In this document: piece after piece, positions 26,103-35,270 of the stretch
Numbering within the stretch: position 1 is the stretch's first letter
How the letters are laid out: every line of letters starts with the position of its first letter
Source of the DNA: an uncultured Erythrobacter sp.
GTDB taxonomy: Bacteria > Pseudomonadota > Alphaproteobacteria > Sphingomonadales > Sphingomonadaceae
Direction of reading: 5' to 3'
Length of the DNA: 64,000 bases
NCBI RefSeq assembly: GCF_947499705.1
Contig: NZ_CANMPJ010000001.1
Coordinates: 345,501-409,500, forward strand
Translations under genes and position numbers: made by a program
The notes under the pieces: generated by a model
Database searches by the model: none
Seen by the model: only the letters and a program-made list of their open reading frames with translations
Told to the model about the DNA's origin: nothing

Positions 26103-26918
26103 TCAGGCCCACTGTGCCGGGTCGAGCGCCAACAGCTCGGCCATCTGAGCATAGAGCGCTGGTTCTTCGCTTTGCATCGCCCGAGGTCGTTCGAAGAAGG
26201 TGACGATCGCTTCAGCAAAAAACTCTTCATGGTTGGTCGCACCATAGGGATCAATCAGGGTCTGCACCCCGCGTTCGACCCGTTCCACGTGGTCATTGTA
26301 TGCGCTCAGCATCGCCTCTTCCCAACCAGCATAGGCCTGTCCCTTGCGCAAGATGGGGATGCCGTTCGTGTGGCCGGTCAGGGCGTCCAACTGGTGCGCG
26401 AATTCATGGATCACGACGTTGTGCCCGTCTTCCGCGTCCAGACCGCCTTGCAGTGCATGGTCCCACGACAGGATGACCGGTCCCCGCGCCCAGCTTTCGC
26501 CAAGCGTGACGTGTCTGTCTTCGTGAACGATATAGCCTTCATGGGAGTCCCGGTGCGTCAGGAAGGCAGAGGGGTAGACCAGCACGTTTCTGAGCGTGTC
26601 GTACCAGACCGGGCTGTTGACGATCAAAAGGCAGGCCTGCGCAGCGATGGAGAGCTTCATCGCCTCGCTGACCTCCAGCCCATTCTGCCCGCGGAAAGTG
26701 ATCTGGTCGAGGAACAGGTTGATCTTGCCATCGAGCTTGGTCCGCAAGGGCTGGGGCAAGCGGCGCACGAGCGGCACCAGCCTCTCAATCACCGCGCGCT
26801 GTTCGGGATTGAGCGGGGTGGCCAACAGTCGCTCACGTTTCTGTCGCCGCGAATACCAGCGGTACAGCAGAAACGCGGCGATAAGCAGCGGAACAGCAAG
26901 GGCGAGCCAGGGCGACAT
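26103..26918 (-). CDS. mtfA: MtfA-family zinc peptidase
   Basis: A 271-residue protein with an N-terminal membrane helix (about 4-22) and the M90/MtfA peptidase domain. The zinc motif HEFAHQ is at 171-176 and the third ligand Glu lies in EEFFAEAIVTFFERP near 230. In E. coli MtfA is a cytosolic aminopeptidase that binds Mlc and affects glucose PTS expression; here the membrane anchor and absence of visible PTS genes suggest a different context. It precedes queE on the same strand, 199 bases away. Confidence 0.88.
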   Translation of the reverse strand: MSPWLALAVPLLIAAFLLYRWYSRRQKRERLLATPLNPEQRAVIERLVPLVRRLPQPLRTKLDGKINLFLDQITFRGQNGLEVSEAMKLSIAAQACLLIVNSPVWYDTLRNVLVYPSAFLTHRDSHEGYIVHEDRHVTLGESWARGPVILSWDHALQGGLDAEDGHNVVIHEFAHQLDALTGHTNGIPILRKGQAYAGWEEAMLSAYNDHVERVERGVQTLIDPYGATNHEEFFAEAIVTFFERPRAMQSEEPALYAQMAELLALDPAQWA

Positions 26919-26980
26919 CCCACAGACGTAAGATCACGCTCGCGGTTTTGGTAGAGGGTAGGGCCAACGGCTCCTTGCAG

Positions 26981-29914
26981 TTACCCCAACCGCGTCAACG
27001 CCGCCTTCAATCGCTCTACCTCGCCCGAGTGATGCGCGAAGTCGGCTTTGGCCTTCTCCACCGCTTCGGGCTTGGCCCGCTCGACAAAGTTCGCATTGCC
27101 GAGACGTCCTTCAAGCGACTTCGCTTCCTTCTCAGAGGCGGTCAGCGCCTTTTCGAGACGCGCTTTCTCCTCGGCTACATCGATGACGTCACTAACCGGG
27201 ATTAGGAAGATGTCTTCTTTGGCCATGACTTGCATACAAGGCCCCAAGGCTAACGAACTTGCTGTCCCCTCGATAACGGCCTCGACGTACTCGAAACGCG
27301 CCATTCTTTGGATCGCAGCTTTGCTCCGCTTGATAGTCGATTGAGCTAAGGCACTCGCATCAATGCAAAACGCGTTCAACTTCGCGCCCGGCTGGATGCC
27401 GAGTTCGTTCTTGGCGCTGCGGACATTGGTGGTGAGGTCGATCACCCAGTCGATCGCGTCGGTCGCGTCCTTGCTGACCTCGGCGCGCGGGTTCGGCCAA
27501 CTTGCCGTGATCAGGTCGTATTTGCGCTCGCCCTGCGCGTGCCACAGCTCTTCGGTAATGAAGGGCATGAACGGATGGAGCATGACCAAAATCTGGTCGA
27601 GCGCCCATCCGGCGACTTCAACAGTTTCTGAAAGTGGAGTCCAAGGCTCTCCTTCCGCTCGTGCTGAGCTTGTCGAAGTGCGAGTGGAACCGGCGCCGTT
27701 CTCGCCATCTCGCCCTTCGACAGGCTCAGGACGAACGTTGTCCTGTGAGAATACCGGCTTGATCAGCTCGAGATACCAGTCGCAGAACTTGCTCCAGGTG
27801 AATTGGTAAATCGCATTGGCCGCCGCGTCGAAGCGCAGATCGGTCATCGCTTGTTCGATCTCTTCGCAGACCTGCTGGACTTCGCCGATGATCCACTGGT
27901 TCGCAGCGAGGCGCGCTGTTGGAGCTTTGATCGTGGTGCTCTTGCCGATACCGTTGGACTGGCAGAACCGCGTCGCATTCCATAGCTTGGTGGCGAAGTT
28001 GCGGTATCCCTCGACCCGCTTTTCATCCATCTTGATGTCGCGGCCCTGGCTTTCCATCGCCGCCATGAAGAACCGCAGCGCATCTGCGCCGTACTGGTCG
28101 ATCAGGCCGAGCGGATCGACGACATTGCCCTTGGACTTGGACATCTTCGCGCCATCGGCGGCGCGGACGAGGCCGTGCAGATACAGCTTCGGCCAAGGGG
28201 CCTGCCCCATATTGTACTGCCCCATCATCATCATCCGCGCATCCCAGAAGAACAGGATGTCGAAGCCTGAGATGAGCAGGTTGTTGGGGAAGTGTTTTGA
28301 GAGCAGGTCAGTGTTCTCCGCCCACTCTCCCGTTCGTGCTGAGCTTGTCGAAGCACGTGCGTCTGCGCTCGGGGCACGCCCTTCGACAGGCTCAGGACGA
28401 ACGGGGCTATATTTCGCTTCCGGCCAGCCGAGTGTCGCAAACGGCCACAAGGCGGAGGAGAACCATGTGTCGAGGACGTCATTGTCCTGCGTCAGCGTGA
28501 CGCCTTCGCCTGCCTGTGCCTGAGCGCCGGCTTCGTCTTCAGCGACATAGACGTTGCCGTCCGCGTCGAACCAAGCCGGAATCCGGTGCCCCCACCAAAG
28601 CTGACGGCTAACACACCATGGCTGGATGTTTTCCATCCAGTTGAAGAAGGTTTTTTCCCAGCTCTTCGGGACGATCTCGATGGTGCCGTCGCGCACGTCC
28701 TGAATCGGCTTTTGCGCGAGCTTTTCCGCATCGACATACCACTGGTCGGTCAGCCACGGCTCGATCACCACACCGCCGCGATCGCCAAACGGTGTTGCGA
28801 TCTGGCGCGGTTCGGCGTCGTGCTCGACTTCCTCGCCTTTCTTGGTCTTGGCGACGTGCGGGATCAGGTAGCCCTGCTCCTTGAGCCGCTGGACCACGAG
28901 CTCGCGCGCGCCATCTTTGCCGTCTCGCTTGAAACGATGCAGGCCGATGAATTCCTCGGGCACCAGGCCATCCGCCGTCTGGCAAACGTCAGCATTGCCA
29001 TCGAGCATGTTGAGCATTGCACCCGCGCTGAAACCGGCACGCTTGCCGACTTCAAAGTCGTTGAAATCATGCCCCGGCGTGATCTTCACCGCGCCTGAAC
29101 CCAACTCAGGGTCAGCGTGTTCGTCGGCGACGATTTTGATGCGGCGTCCCGTGATCGGCAGCACAACTTCCTTGCCGACGACGCTCTTGTAGCGCTCATC
29201 CGACGGATGCACCGCGACCGCCATATCGGCGAGCATCGTTTCGGGACGAGTGGTGGCGACTTCGATGAAGTCACGGCCATCATCGAGAGTAACACCATCG
29301 GCCAGCGGATACTTGAAGTGCCAGAAACTGCCTGGAATGGTCTGCTGCTCGACCTCGAGATCGCTGATCGCGGTTTTCAGCTTGGGATCCCAGTTTACCA
29401 GCCGTTTGTCGCGATAGATCAGCCCGTCATTGTAGAGGTCCACGAACACCTTGAGCACCGCCTTGGTGAAGTGCTCATCCATCGTGAACTGCTCACGCGA
29501 CCAGTCCATCGAACAGCCGAGCCGGCGCAGTTGGTTGGTGATGGTCCCGCCGCTTTCGGCTTTCCATTCCCACACCTTGTCGACGAATTCCTCGCGCGAA
29601 TAATTGGTGCGCTTGTCCTGCTTCTCTTCAAGCTGCCGCTCGACCACCATCTGGGTCGCGATGCCCGCATGATCGGTGCCGACCACCCACAGTGCATCCT
29701 TGCCGCGCAGCCGTTCATACCGGATCACGATATCCTGCAACGTGTTGTCGAGCGCGTGGCCGATATGCAGCGAGCCCGTCACGTTCGGCGGCGGATTGAC
29801 AATGGTGTACGGTTCCGCATCCGGGCGCTCGGGCCGGAAACCGCCGCTTTCCTCCCAGTGCTTGTACCATCGCGCCTCGATTTCGGCGGGGTTGAAGGTC
29901 GTGGATAGACTCAT
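26981..29914 (-). CDS. valS: Valyl-tRNA synthetase with two palindromic-element insertions
   Basis: A 977-residue class I aminoacyl-tRNA synthetase. HIGH is at 50-53 ([17 protein letters not shown]) and KMSKS near 590 ([15 protein letters not shown]); the CP1 editing domain lies between, and a C-terminal coiled coil (about residues 910-975) is present as is usual for ValS. The ATG at 29914 starts the recognised [18 protein letters not shown] region; an open frame extends 45 codons upstream without homology. Two in-frame insertions interrupt it, at about residues 504-528 and 726-753, each from a dispersed palindromic repeat and each containing VRPEPVEGR. They fall in loops, between GWPEAKY and the [11 protein letters not shown] segment and between the anticodon-domain helices, so the enzyme should remain functional. 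Confidence 0.95.
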   Translation of the reverse strand: MSLSTTFNPAEIEARWYKHWEESGGFRPERPDAEPYTIVNPPPNVTGSLHIGHALDNTLQDIVIRYERLRGKDALWVVGTDHAGIATQMVVERQLEEKQDKRTNYSREEFVDKVWEWKAESGGTITNQLRRLGCSMDWSREQFTMDEHFTKAVLKVFVDLYNDGLIYRDKRLVNWDPKLKTAISDLEVEQQTIPGSFWHFKYPLADGVTLDDGRDFIEVATTRPETMLADMAVAVHPSDERYKSVVGKEVVLPITGRRIKIVADEHADPELGSGAVKITPGHDFNDFEVGKRAGFSAGAMLNMLDGNADVCQTADGLVPEEFIGLHRFKRDGKDGARELVVQRLKEQGYLIPHVAKTKKGEEVEHDAEPRQIATPFGDRGGVVIEPWLTDQWYVDAEKLAQKPIQDVRDGTIEIVPKSWEKTFFNWMENIQPWCVSRQLWWGHRIPAWFDADGNVYVAEDEAGAQAQAGEGVTLTQDNDVLDTWFSSALWPFATLGWPEAKYSPVRPEPVEGRAPSADARASTSSARTGEWAENTDLLSKHFPNNLLISGFDILFFWDARMMMMGQYNMGQAPWPKLYLHGLVRAADGAKMSKSKGNVVDPLGLIDQYGADALRFFMAAMESQGRDIKMDEKRVEGYRNFATKLWNATRFCQSNGIGKSTTIKAPTARLAANQWIIGEVQQVCEEIEQAMTDLRFDAAANAIYQFTWSKFCDWYLELIKPVFSQDNVRPEPVEGRDGENGAGSTRTSTSSARAEGEPWTPLSETVEVAGWALDQILVMLHPFMPFITEELWHAQGERKYDLITASWPNPRAEVSKDATDAIDWVIDLTTNVRSAKNELGIQPGAKLNAFCIDASALAQSTIKRSKAAIQRMARFEYVEAVIEGTASSLALGPCMQVMAKEDIFLIPVSDVIDVAEEKARLEKALTASEKEAKSLEGRLGNANFVERAKPEAVEKAKADFAHHSGEVERLKAALTRLG
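27655..27738. repeat. Palindromic element inside valS (copy 2)
   Basis: Imperfect inverted repeat of 84 bases (28 codons). The left arm begins CCGCTCGTGCTGAGCTTGTC, the right arm CTTCGACAGGCTCAGGACGA. Read in the valS frame it encodes VRPEPVEGR ... TSTSSARAE, adding a loop without shifting the frame. It shares arms with the copies at 28330-28404 and 4924-4957. Confidence 0.88.
28330..28404. repeat. Palindromic element inside valS (copy 1)
   Basis: Inverted repeat of 75 bases (25 codons) with 24-base arms that match at 22 positions: CCGTTCGTGCTGAGCTTGTC and onward, against CTTCGACAGGCTCAGGACGA and onward. In the valS frame it encodes [10 protein letters not shown] ... ASTSSARTG. Being a multiple of three and free of stop codons in this phase, it leaves the reading frame intact. 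Confidence 0.9.
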
Positions 29915-30053
29915 CTCTTTGCTCGCTACGCTCGCAGGCCGCGCCATCCGCTCCCTGCAAAAACCAAAAAAACCCATACAACCCCGTTTGTGCGACGCAA
30001 CAACTCGTTCGGGATACTTGTGATGCGCCGAATTTCCCCGCATAGCCAAGGTG

Positions 30054-31166
30054 ATGGATGGGTTGGCGCAATATTCGCTGGAGGAAGGCGATTCCGGGGG
30101 CTCGCGCCTGGCGCTTTCCGGCCAGATGCTCGTCTCTACGATTGGCGAGATCGATCAGGATCTGTTTGCAATCGAAGAGCGGGTTGAGGCCATTGATGTA
30201 TCCGGAATCGAAGAGATCGACACGGTTGGTGCGTATATCGCCTGCCGCCTTGCCAATAGGCACGAGGCTGAGATTGTTGGCTGCACCTCGGCGGTAAGGC
30301 GCATTATCGATGCGGTCGAAGGGGCCGGGAACAAGGCCGACATGGTCCCGCCGCGCGTTCCGGTTTGGAAACGAGTACCGGTTGAAGTTGGCGAACAGAT
30401 TTCGCAGCTGTTCATCGGATTTCTCGGCGTCATTGGCTTTTTCGGTCAAATCCTTCTCGGCTTTGCCAGTCTGATCCGCCACCCATCGCGCTTCCCGATG
30501 AAGGCCTTGGTGCGGCAGATGGAGCTAGTGGGAGTCTCGGCCTTACCCATCATCGGACTTATGAGTTTCCTGATCGGGGTCGTGATCGCGCAGCAGGGCG
30601 CGGTGCAGCTCGAACAGTTCGGCGCGGAAGCGCTTACGGTGAACCTCGTCGGCCGCATCACCTTGCGCGAACTCGGCGTATTGATGACCGCGATCATGGT
30701 TGCCGGCCGTTCGGGCAGCGCCTTTGCCGCGCAGATCGGTACGATGAAGCTGACCGAAGAAGTCGACGCCATGCGCACCATTGGCATCTCGCCGATTGAA
30801 GTGTTGGTGATCCCGCGCATCCTCGCTTGCACCTTCATGATGGTGCTGCTCGGCTTCTATTCCTCAGTCATCGGCATTGTCGGCGGTGCAGTCGTGGGAC
30901 AATTCGCGCTTGGCATCCCGTTCTTCACGTTCCTTGAGCGGATACAGGATGTTGTCCCGGCGCATGACCTTTGGGTCGGGTTGGTCAAGGCGCCAGTATT
31001 CGGCCTGATCGTGGCGCTCGCGGGCTGCTATCACGGCATGCAGGTGCAGGGGAATTCCGAGGAAGTCGGTCGCCGCACGACGCAGGCCGTTGTCTCGGCG
31101 ATCTTTGCGGTCATCGTGCTCGACGCGTTTTTCGCGGTGTTCTTCACCGAAGTGGGTTGGGGCTGA
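30054..31166 (+). CDS. mlaE: MlaE-family ABC permease with N-terminal STAS domain
   Basis: A 370-residue inner-membrane permease for retrograde or anterograde phospholipid transport. Residues 1-100 resemble a STAS domain ([15 protein letters not shown]), the role played by separate MlaB in E. coli. The rest is an MlaE/YrbE permease with five to six helices and the family segment [33 protein letters not shown] around residues 205-235. ATG at 30054 directly follows an in-frame GTG at 30051. First gene of a four-gene set; divergent from valS. Confidence 0.93.
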   Translation: MDGLAQYSLEEGDSGGSRLALSGQMLVSTIGEIDQDLFAIEERVEAIDVSGIEEIDTVGAYIACRLANRHEAEIVGCTSAVRRIIDAVEGAGNKADMVPPRVPVWKRVPVEVGEQISQLFIGFLGVIGFFGQILLGFASLIRHPSRFPMKALVRQMELVGVSALPIIGLMSFLIGVVIAQQGAVQLEQFGAEALTVNLVGRITLRELGVLMTAIMVAGRSGSAFAAQIGTMKLTEEVDAMRTIGISPIEVLVIPRILACTFMMVLLGFYSSVIGIVGGAVVGQFALGIPFFTFLERIQDVVPAHDLWVGLVKAPVFGLIVALAGCYHGMQVQGNSEEVGRRTTQAVVSAIFAVIVLDAFFAVFFTEVGWG

Positions 31167-31169
31167 GCG

Positions 31170-31979
31170 ATGGCGAACATCAAGAACCAGGAAGGCGAAG
31201 TCCCGCCGATTGTCGTCCAGGGGCTGGAGAACAAGTTCGGCGATTTCGCGGTTCATCAGGATCTCGACCTGACGGTCCGGACGGGCGAGATTATCGGCGT
31301 GGTTGGCGGGTCGGGCACCGGCAAATCGGTGCTGATGCGCTCCATCATCGGCCTGCAGATCCCGAGCGCCGGGCGCATTCAGGTGCTCGGACGAGACATT
31401 ACCGGGATCGACCCGGACCAGAATATCGGCGTGCGCTGCCAATGGGGTGTCCTGTTTCAGGGCGGCGCGCTGTTTTCGACGCTGACTGTCGGCGAGAATG
31501 TCGAAGTCCCGCTCAAACAGTTCTATCCCGATATCGAGCCTGAATTGCGCCGCGATATCGCCCGCTACAAGGTGCTGCTTTCCGGGCTGCCCGAGGAAGC
31601 GATCGCGAAATACCCGTCCGAGCTATCGGGCGGGATGAAGAAGCGTGCCGGTCTGGCCCGCGCGCTTTCACTCGATCCCAAACTCCTTTTTCTTGACGAG
31701 CCAACCGCTGGGCTCGACCCGGTCGGAGCTGCCAAGTTTGATCGTTTGACCAAGGAGTTGCAGGAAACGCTTGGCCTGACCGTATTCCTGATCACCCACG
31801 ACCTCGATACGCTTTATGAGATTTGCGACCGGGTCGCGGTGCTGGCTGACAAGCGCGTGATTGCCGTCGGCACGATCCCTGAATTGCTCGAAACCGAGCA
31901 TCCGTGGATTGACGATTATTTCAATGGGCCGCGTGGACGCGCCGCACTGGGTTCGCATATGCGCGGCGAGGCCCAATAA
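31170..31979 (+). CDS. mlaF: MlaF-family ABC transporter ATPase
   Basis: A 269-residue nucleotide-binding subunit. Walker A GGSGTGKS is near residues 47-54, the ABC signature LSGGMKKRAGLARAL is near 151-165, and Walker B LLFLDEPTAGLDP is near 171-183, followed by the switch His in LITHDLDTL. It starts 3 bases after the permease stop. It powers the lipid transfer performed by MlaE and the MCE protein encoded downstream. Confidence 0.94.
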   Translation: MANIKNQEGEVPPIVVQGLENKFGDFAVHQDLDLTVRTGEIIGVVGGSGTGKSVLMRSIIGLQIPSAGRIQVLGRDITGIDPDQNIGVRCQWGVLFQGGALFSTLTVGENVEVPLKQFYPDIEPELRRDIARYKVLLSGLPEEAIAKYPSELSGGMKKRAGLARALSLDPKLLFLDEPTAGLDPVGAAKFDRLTKELQETLGLTVFLITHDLDTLYEICDRVAVLADKRVIAVGTIPELLETEHPWIDDYFNGPRGRAALGSHMRGEAQ

Positions 31980-32043
31980 GATGGGCGTTCGAATGGCTTA
32001 CTCCATAGACAAGCGCGCCAAAGGGCGTTCATAGGAAACGGCG

Positions 32044-32994
32044 ATGGAAACGAGAGCAAACCACCTCTGGGTCGGCTTGATCACGCTGGTGCTGCTGGCG
32101 GCGCTCGCTGCTTTTATCATCTGGATCGCCCGACTGGGGCAGGGCCAACAGAACGAATACGACATCTTCTATAAGCAATCGGTCAGCGGTCTTGCCAATG
32201 GCAGCCAGGTCTCGTTCGCCGGTGTGCCGGTCGGTCAGGTCAGCGAAATCACTTTGTCTGAAGACGATCCCGAATTCGTACGGGTGCGGGTGAAGGTGAA
32301 AGAGGACGTGCCCATCCTGGTCGGCACGACCGCTACGATCCAGGCGAGTTTCACAGGCGTTTCGACCATTCTGCTCGACGGAGCGCGCAAGGACGCGCCG
32401 CCGATCACCTGCGAGACCACTGCATGCCCCGAAGGCGCGCCTGTGATCCCGCCCAAGGATGGCGGCATCAACGCGCTGCTCAACAACGCACCGCTGCTGT
32501 TGGAGCGGCTGGCGACGCTGACCGAGAACCTCAACACACTGCTTGGCCCCGAAAACCAGGACCAGATCAGCGGCATTCTCGCCAACACCAATCGCTTGAC
32601 GGACGAGTTGGCGCAGGCTGCACCGCGGCTTGAAGGGACGTTTACGGAACTCGAAGGCGCTCTGAAAGAAGCCGGCGAGGCGCTTGACGCGTTTGAGCAG
32701 GCGACGAAGACAACCGATCAATTGCTCAATCAAGAAGGGCCTGCGCTGGCAGCTGAGCTGCGCGGAACATTGGCTTCGGCCAATCAGGCCGCCGCATCGC
32801 TTGCTTCGACACTTGAGGACACACGTCCGGCAGCGCGCGCACTGCGAGAGACGACTTTGCCCGCAGCAGAGGCAACTTTGCAGGACCTGCGGACAACCAG
32901 CCGGTCGCTGCGCGCGATCACGGAAAGGCTGGAGAATGAAGGCGTGGGTGCTTTGATCGGCGGGCAGCAATTGCCCGAGTACGAGCCGGAATAG
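32044..32994 (+). CDS. mlaD: MlaD-family MCE-domain protein
   Basis: A 316-residue protein with an N-terminal membrane helix (about 8-28) and a periplasmic MCE domain (about 38-115; SGLANGSQVSFAGVPVGQVSEI). A long helical, Ala/Leu/Glu/Thr-rich region follows, probably coiled coil. MCE rings form a hydrophobic lipid channel between membranes. It is longer than E. coli MlaD (183 residues) because of the helical tail, as in MCE proteins that form needle-like assemblies. Third gene of the operon. Confidence 0.92.
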   Translation: METRANHLWVGLITLVLLAALAAFIIWIARLGQGQQNEYDIFYKQSVSGLANGSQVSFAGVPVGQVSEITLSEDDPEFVRVRVKVKEDVPILVGTTATIQASFTGVSTILLDGARKDAPPITCETTACPEGAPVIPPKDGGINALLNNAPLLLERLATLTENLNTLLGPENQDQISGILANTNRLTDELAQAAPRLEGTFTELEGALKEAGEALDAFEQATKTTDQLLNQEGPALAAELRGTLASANQAAASLASTLEDTRPAARALRETTLPAAEATLQDLRTTSRSLRAITERLENEGVGALIGGQQLPEYEPE

Positions 32995-33006
32995 GGGCGC
33001 GAGGCA

Positions 33007-33705
33007 ATGGATCGGTTTTTGAACACGATGAAGGCGGGCGCTCTGGGATTGGGCGCACTCACTCTAAGCGGCTGTGTGAGCCTGGGCGGCGGGGCGGAGC
33101 CGCCTGCAAGCCTGCTGACGCTCAGTTCGACTGCTGTTGCGCCTGCTGGATCGAGCGCCAGCACCGGCATCACAGAAACGGACGGCGCGATCGCTGTGCT
33201 GACACCGGAAACCCCGGCTAAGCTCAACGTTTTGCGCGTTCCAGTGACGGTCAGCGCAACCGAAATCGCCTATCTGCAAGAGGCAGTCTGGGTGGAGAAG
33301 CCCGCGCGTCTGTTTCGACGATTGCTGGGAGAAACGCTGCGAGCGCGCGGATCAACCCTGATCCTGGATAGCGACGATACGCCCAAGCTTGCGGGTCAGA
33401 CGCTGCGCGGGACACTGTTCGACCTGGGTTATGATGCGGCGAGCTCTTCGGTGGTCGTCCGCTTCGATGCGATCCGCACCAGCGCCGCCGGAGTGGTTGA
33501 GACCCGGCGCTTCGAAGCGAGCGAATCTGGCGTTCTGGCCGAAGCTGCATTTGTCGGCCCTGCGCTTAACCGGACTGCCAACAAGGTGGCGGGCGAAGTG
33601 GCCGAATGGATGGCGAGGGCGCCGGCTGCACCGGCTGAACCGATTGCACCGTCAGCACCGCCGATCATGGACGAAGCTAGCTCGGAAGCCGCGCCAGCCG
33701 GGTAA
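33007..33705 (+). CDS. ABC-type transport auxiliary lipoprotein
   Basis: A 232-residue outer-membrane-directed lipoprotein with a lipobox LSGC (Cys23 modified) and an ABC_trans_aux/PqiC-like domain (about residues 35-200). A Pro/Ala-rich tail follows. In MCE systems such lipoproteins dock the inner-membrane complex to the outer membrane. It starts 12 bases after mlaD and its last 29 bases overlap the 3' end of the convergent ATP12 gene. No separate mlaC-like periplasmic carrier gene is seen here. Confidence 0.86.
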   Translation: MDRFLNTMKAGALGLGALTLSGCVSLGGGAEPPASLLTLSSTAVAPAGSSASTGITETDGAIAVLTPETPAKLNVLRVPVTVSATEIAYLQEAVWVEKPARLFRRLLGETLRARGSTLILDSDDTPKLAGQTLRGTLFDLGYDAASSSVVVRFDAIRTSAAGVVETRRFEASESGVLAEAAFVGPALNRTANKVAGEVAEWMARAPAAPAEPIAPSAPPIMDEASSEAAPAG

Positions 33706-34378
33706 ACTCGCAGGCTTTCAGGAAATCGCCCTCGCGCTTGGCGCGGCGCGTCTCGGCTTCCGCATCGCGGCCCCACAAGTCGGCCTGCCATTCTTCTTCC
33801 AGGCTCGCCGCTTCCCACAAAGTCAGCGGTTCGATATCAGGCTCGAGCGCCGACAAGCCGACCACCAGCGATGCTGACAGCGACGTCATGGCTTCGATCC
33901 CGGCGAGGGTGAAGGGATCGCTCGTTTCCAGCTTCGCCCGCAACGACGTCAGCGTATCTGCGCTTTGAGGTCGGTGCATGATCCCACTGACCGGAGTGAG
34001 CCTGACACCCTCGCGCTGCTCGAACTCGGCGACAATCGGCTCCCACACCTCTTGCTGGCGAGCATAGAGCGGTTCATCGGGATCGGCGCGATATAGCAAG
34101 GTGTCGGTGTCGCCAAAGGCGGTGAGCGTCTCGGCAATAGCGGCAACATCGGGCGCGACGATATCAAGCGCATAGTCGGCCATATCGCGCATCGGCAGAG
34201 TGGTAGGGTCAAGCTTTTCACCCTGCGCGTCCCATTCCTGCGCCATGGCCTCAGCCAATGCCCGCGTCGGCAAAATTTGCTGAGCGCCCTTCACGGTCTT
34301 GATTCCGCGCTTGTCGAGCGTGACTTGCCAGCCGCCATCGACCTGGTGCGTGGCAACGTCTTTGTAAAAGCGCTTCAT
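33677..34378 (-). CDS. ATP12-family F1-ATPase assembly chaperone
   Basis: A 233-residue protein matching ATP12, which in mitochondria and alphaproteobacteria binds the F1 alpha subunit during ATP synthase assembly. Visible signatures are KRFYKDV at the start, VTLDKRGIKT, EWDAQGEKLDPTTLPM, and DTDTLLYRAD with the late SLEEEWQ. The ATG at 34378 overlaps the preceding gene's stop (TGATG). It is the last gene of an overlapping five-gene operon; no ATP synthase genes are nearby. Confidence 0.92.
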   Translation of the reverse strand: MKRFYKDVATHQVDGGWQVTLDKRGIKTVKGAQQILPTRALAEAMAQEWDAQGEKLDPTTLPMRDMADYALDIVAPDVAAIAETLTAFGDTDTLLYRADPDEPLYARQQEVWEPIVAEFEQREGVRLTPVSGIMHRPQSADTLTSLRAKLETSDPFTLAGIEAMTSLSASLVVGLSALEPDIEPLTLWEAASLEEEWQADLWGRDAEAETRRAKREGDFLKACEFTRLARLPS

Positions 34379-34626
34379 CACGGCTGGCCTTGTTCGCGGT
34401 CCTTTGCCTTCCAGTTCTTGGCCAGCAGTGGCGGGCCGAAGAAGAAGGCGAGCATCCCGGCGACTGCCAGCACAACGCCGAGCGCGTAGGGTGCTTCGAT
34501 CAGAGCGCGGGCAATCGCGATGCCGAGGATGACGGCGGCGATCGAGCCAACCCGCACCGCGCCAAGGATGTAGTATCTTTTGGCCGCGAGGGTTTCGGCG
34601 GCATCGGGATCGAGCGGCGCGTTCAC
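34378..34626 (-). CDS. Small two-helix membrane protein
   Basis: An 82-residue hypothetical protein. Two hydrophobic helices (about residues 22-42 and 48-68) are linked by a short turn, with a charged C-terminus (NWKAKDREQGQP). No domain recognised. Its start overlaps the HAD gene stop by 4 bases and its stop overlaps the ATP12 start, so it belongs to the operon and is very probably translated. Confidence 0.75.
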   Translation of the reverse strand: MNAPLDPDAAETLAAKRYYILGAVRVGSIAAVILGIAIARALIEAPYALGVVLAVAGMLAFFFGPPLLAKNWKAKDREQGQP

Positions 34627-35270
34627 AGCAACTGCTCCAATTCTGCGACCTCATTGGCTATGGCAGTGGCCCCGGCCTGCGTTAGTTCGTGCGTCTCATG
34701 ATAGCCCCATGCAACCCCGATGGACCGAACATTGGCCGCCCGTGCCATGTCGATATCGAAGGTCGTGTCGCCGATCATCACCGCTTGATCCGGCGTCGCC
34801 CCGGCTTCGAACAAGGCCGCTTCCAGCATGGCGGGGTGCGGTTTCGATGGGTGGCGGTCGGCGGTCTGGAGCGAGATGAACAGGTCGGTGAGGCCGTGTG
34901 CGGCGAGCACCGAATTCAGCCCGCGATCTGACTTCCCAGTGGCGACAGCGAGCTGCCATCCGTCCTTGTGAAGGGCGGCGAGCAGGTCGCCGATCCCGTC
35001 ATATAGCGGTTCGCGAAGCAGCCCTTCCTCGCGGCGGGCAAAGTATCCGCTCTTGTAGAACTCGACGACGTTCTTTGCGTCGTTTTCACCGATGCCGGGC
35101 GAAAGCTCGCGAATCGCGACCTGCAGGCTCAGTCCGACAATCCGGCGCACATCGTTGCGGTTCGGTGCGGGCAGTTCCGCGCGTTCGAATGCCTGCACCA
35201 TCGTGTCGCAGATGTCGGCTTGGCCATCGACCAGTGTGCCGTCACAATCAAAGACTGCGAGGCGGGTCAC
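34623..35270 (-). CDS. HAD-superfamily phosphatase (phosphoglycolate phosphatase-like)
   Basis: A 215-residue cytoplasmic phosphatase. Motif I is FDCDGTLVDG with nucleophile Asp8 and acid Asp10; motif II is in VATGKSDRG; the conserved Lys is in HPSKPHPAML; motif IV is GDTTFDIDMA. The alpha-helical C1-type cap fits the Gph/PpaX branch, so the substrate is probably a small phosphoester such as phosphoglycolate. The start overlaps the pseudouridine synthase stop by 4 bases. Confidence 0.9.
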   Translation of the reverse strand: MTRLAVFDCDGTLVDGQADICDTMVQAFERAELPAPNRNDVRRIVGLSLQVAIRELSPGIGENDAKNVVEFYKSGYFARREEGLLREPLYDGIGDLLAALHKDGWQLAVATGKSDRGLNSVLAAHGLTDLFISLQTADRHPSKPHPAMLEAALFEAGATPDQAVMIGDTTFDIDMARAANVRSIGVAWGYHETHELTQAGATAIANEVAELEQLL

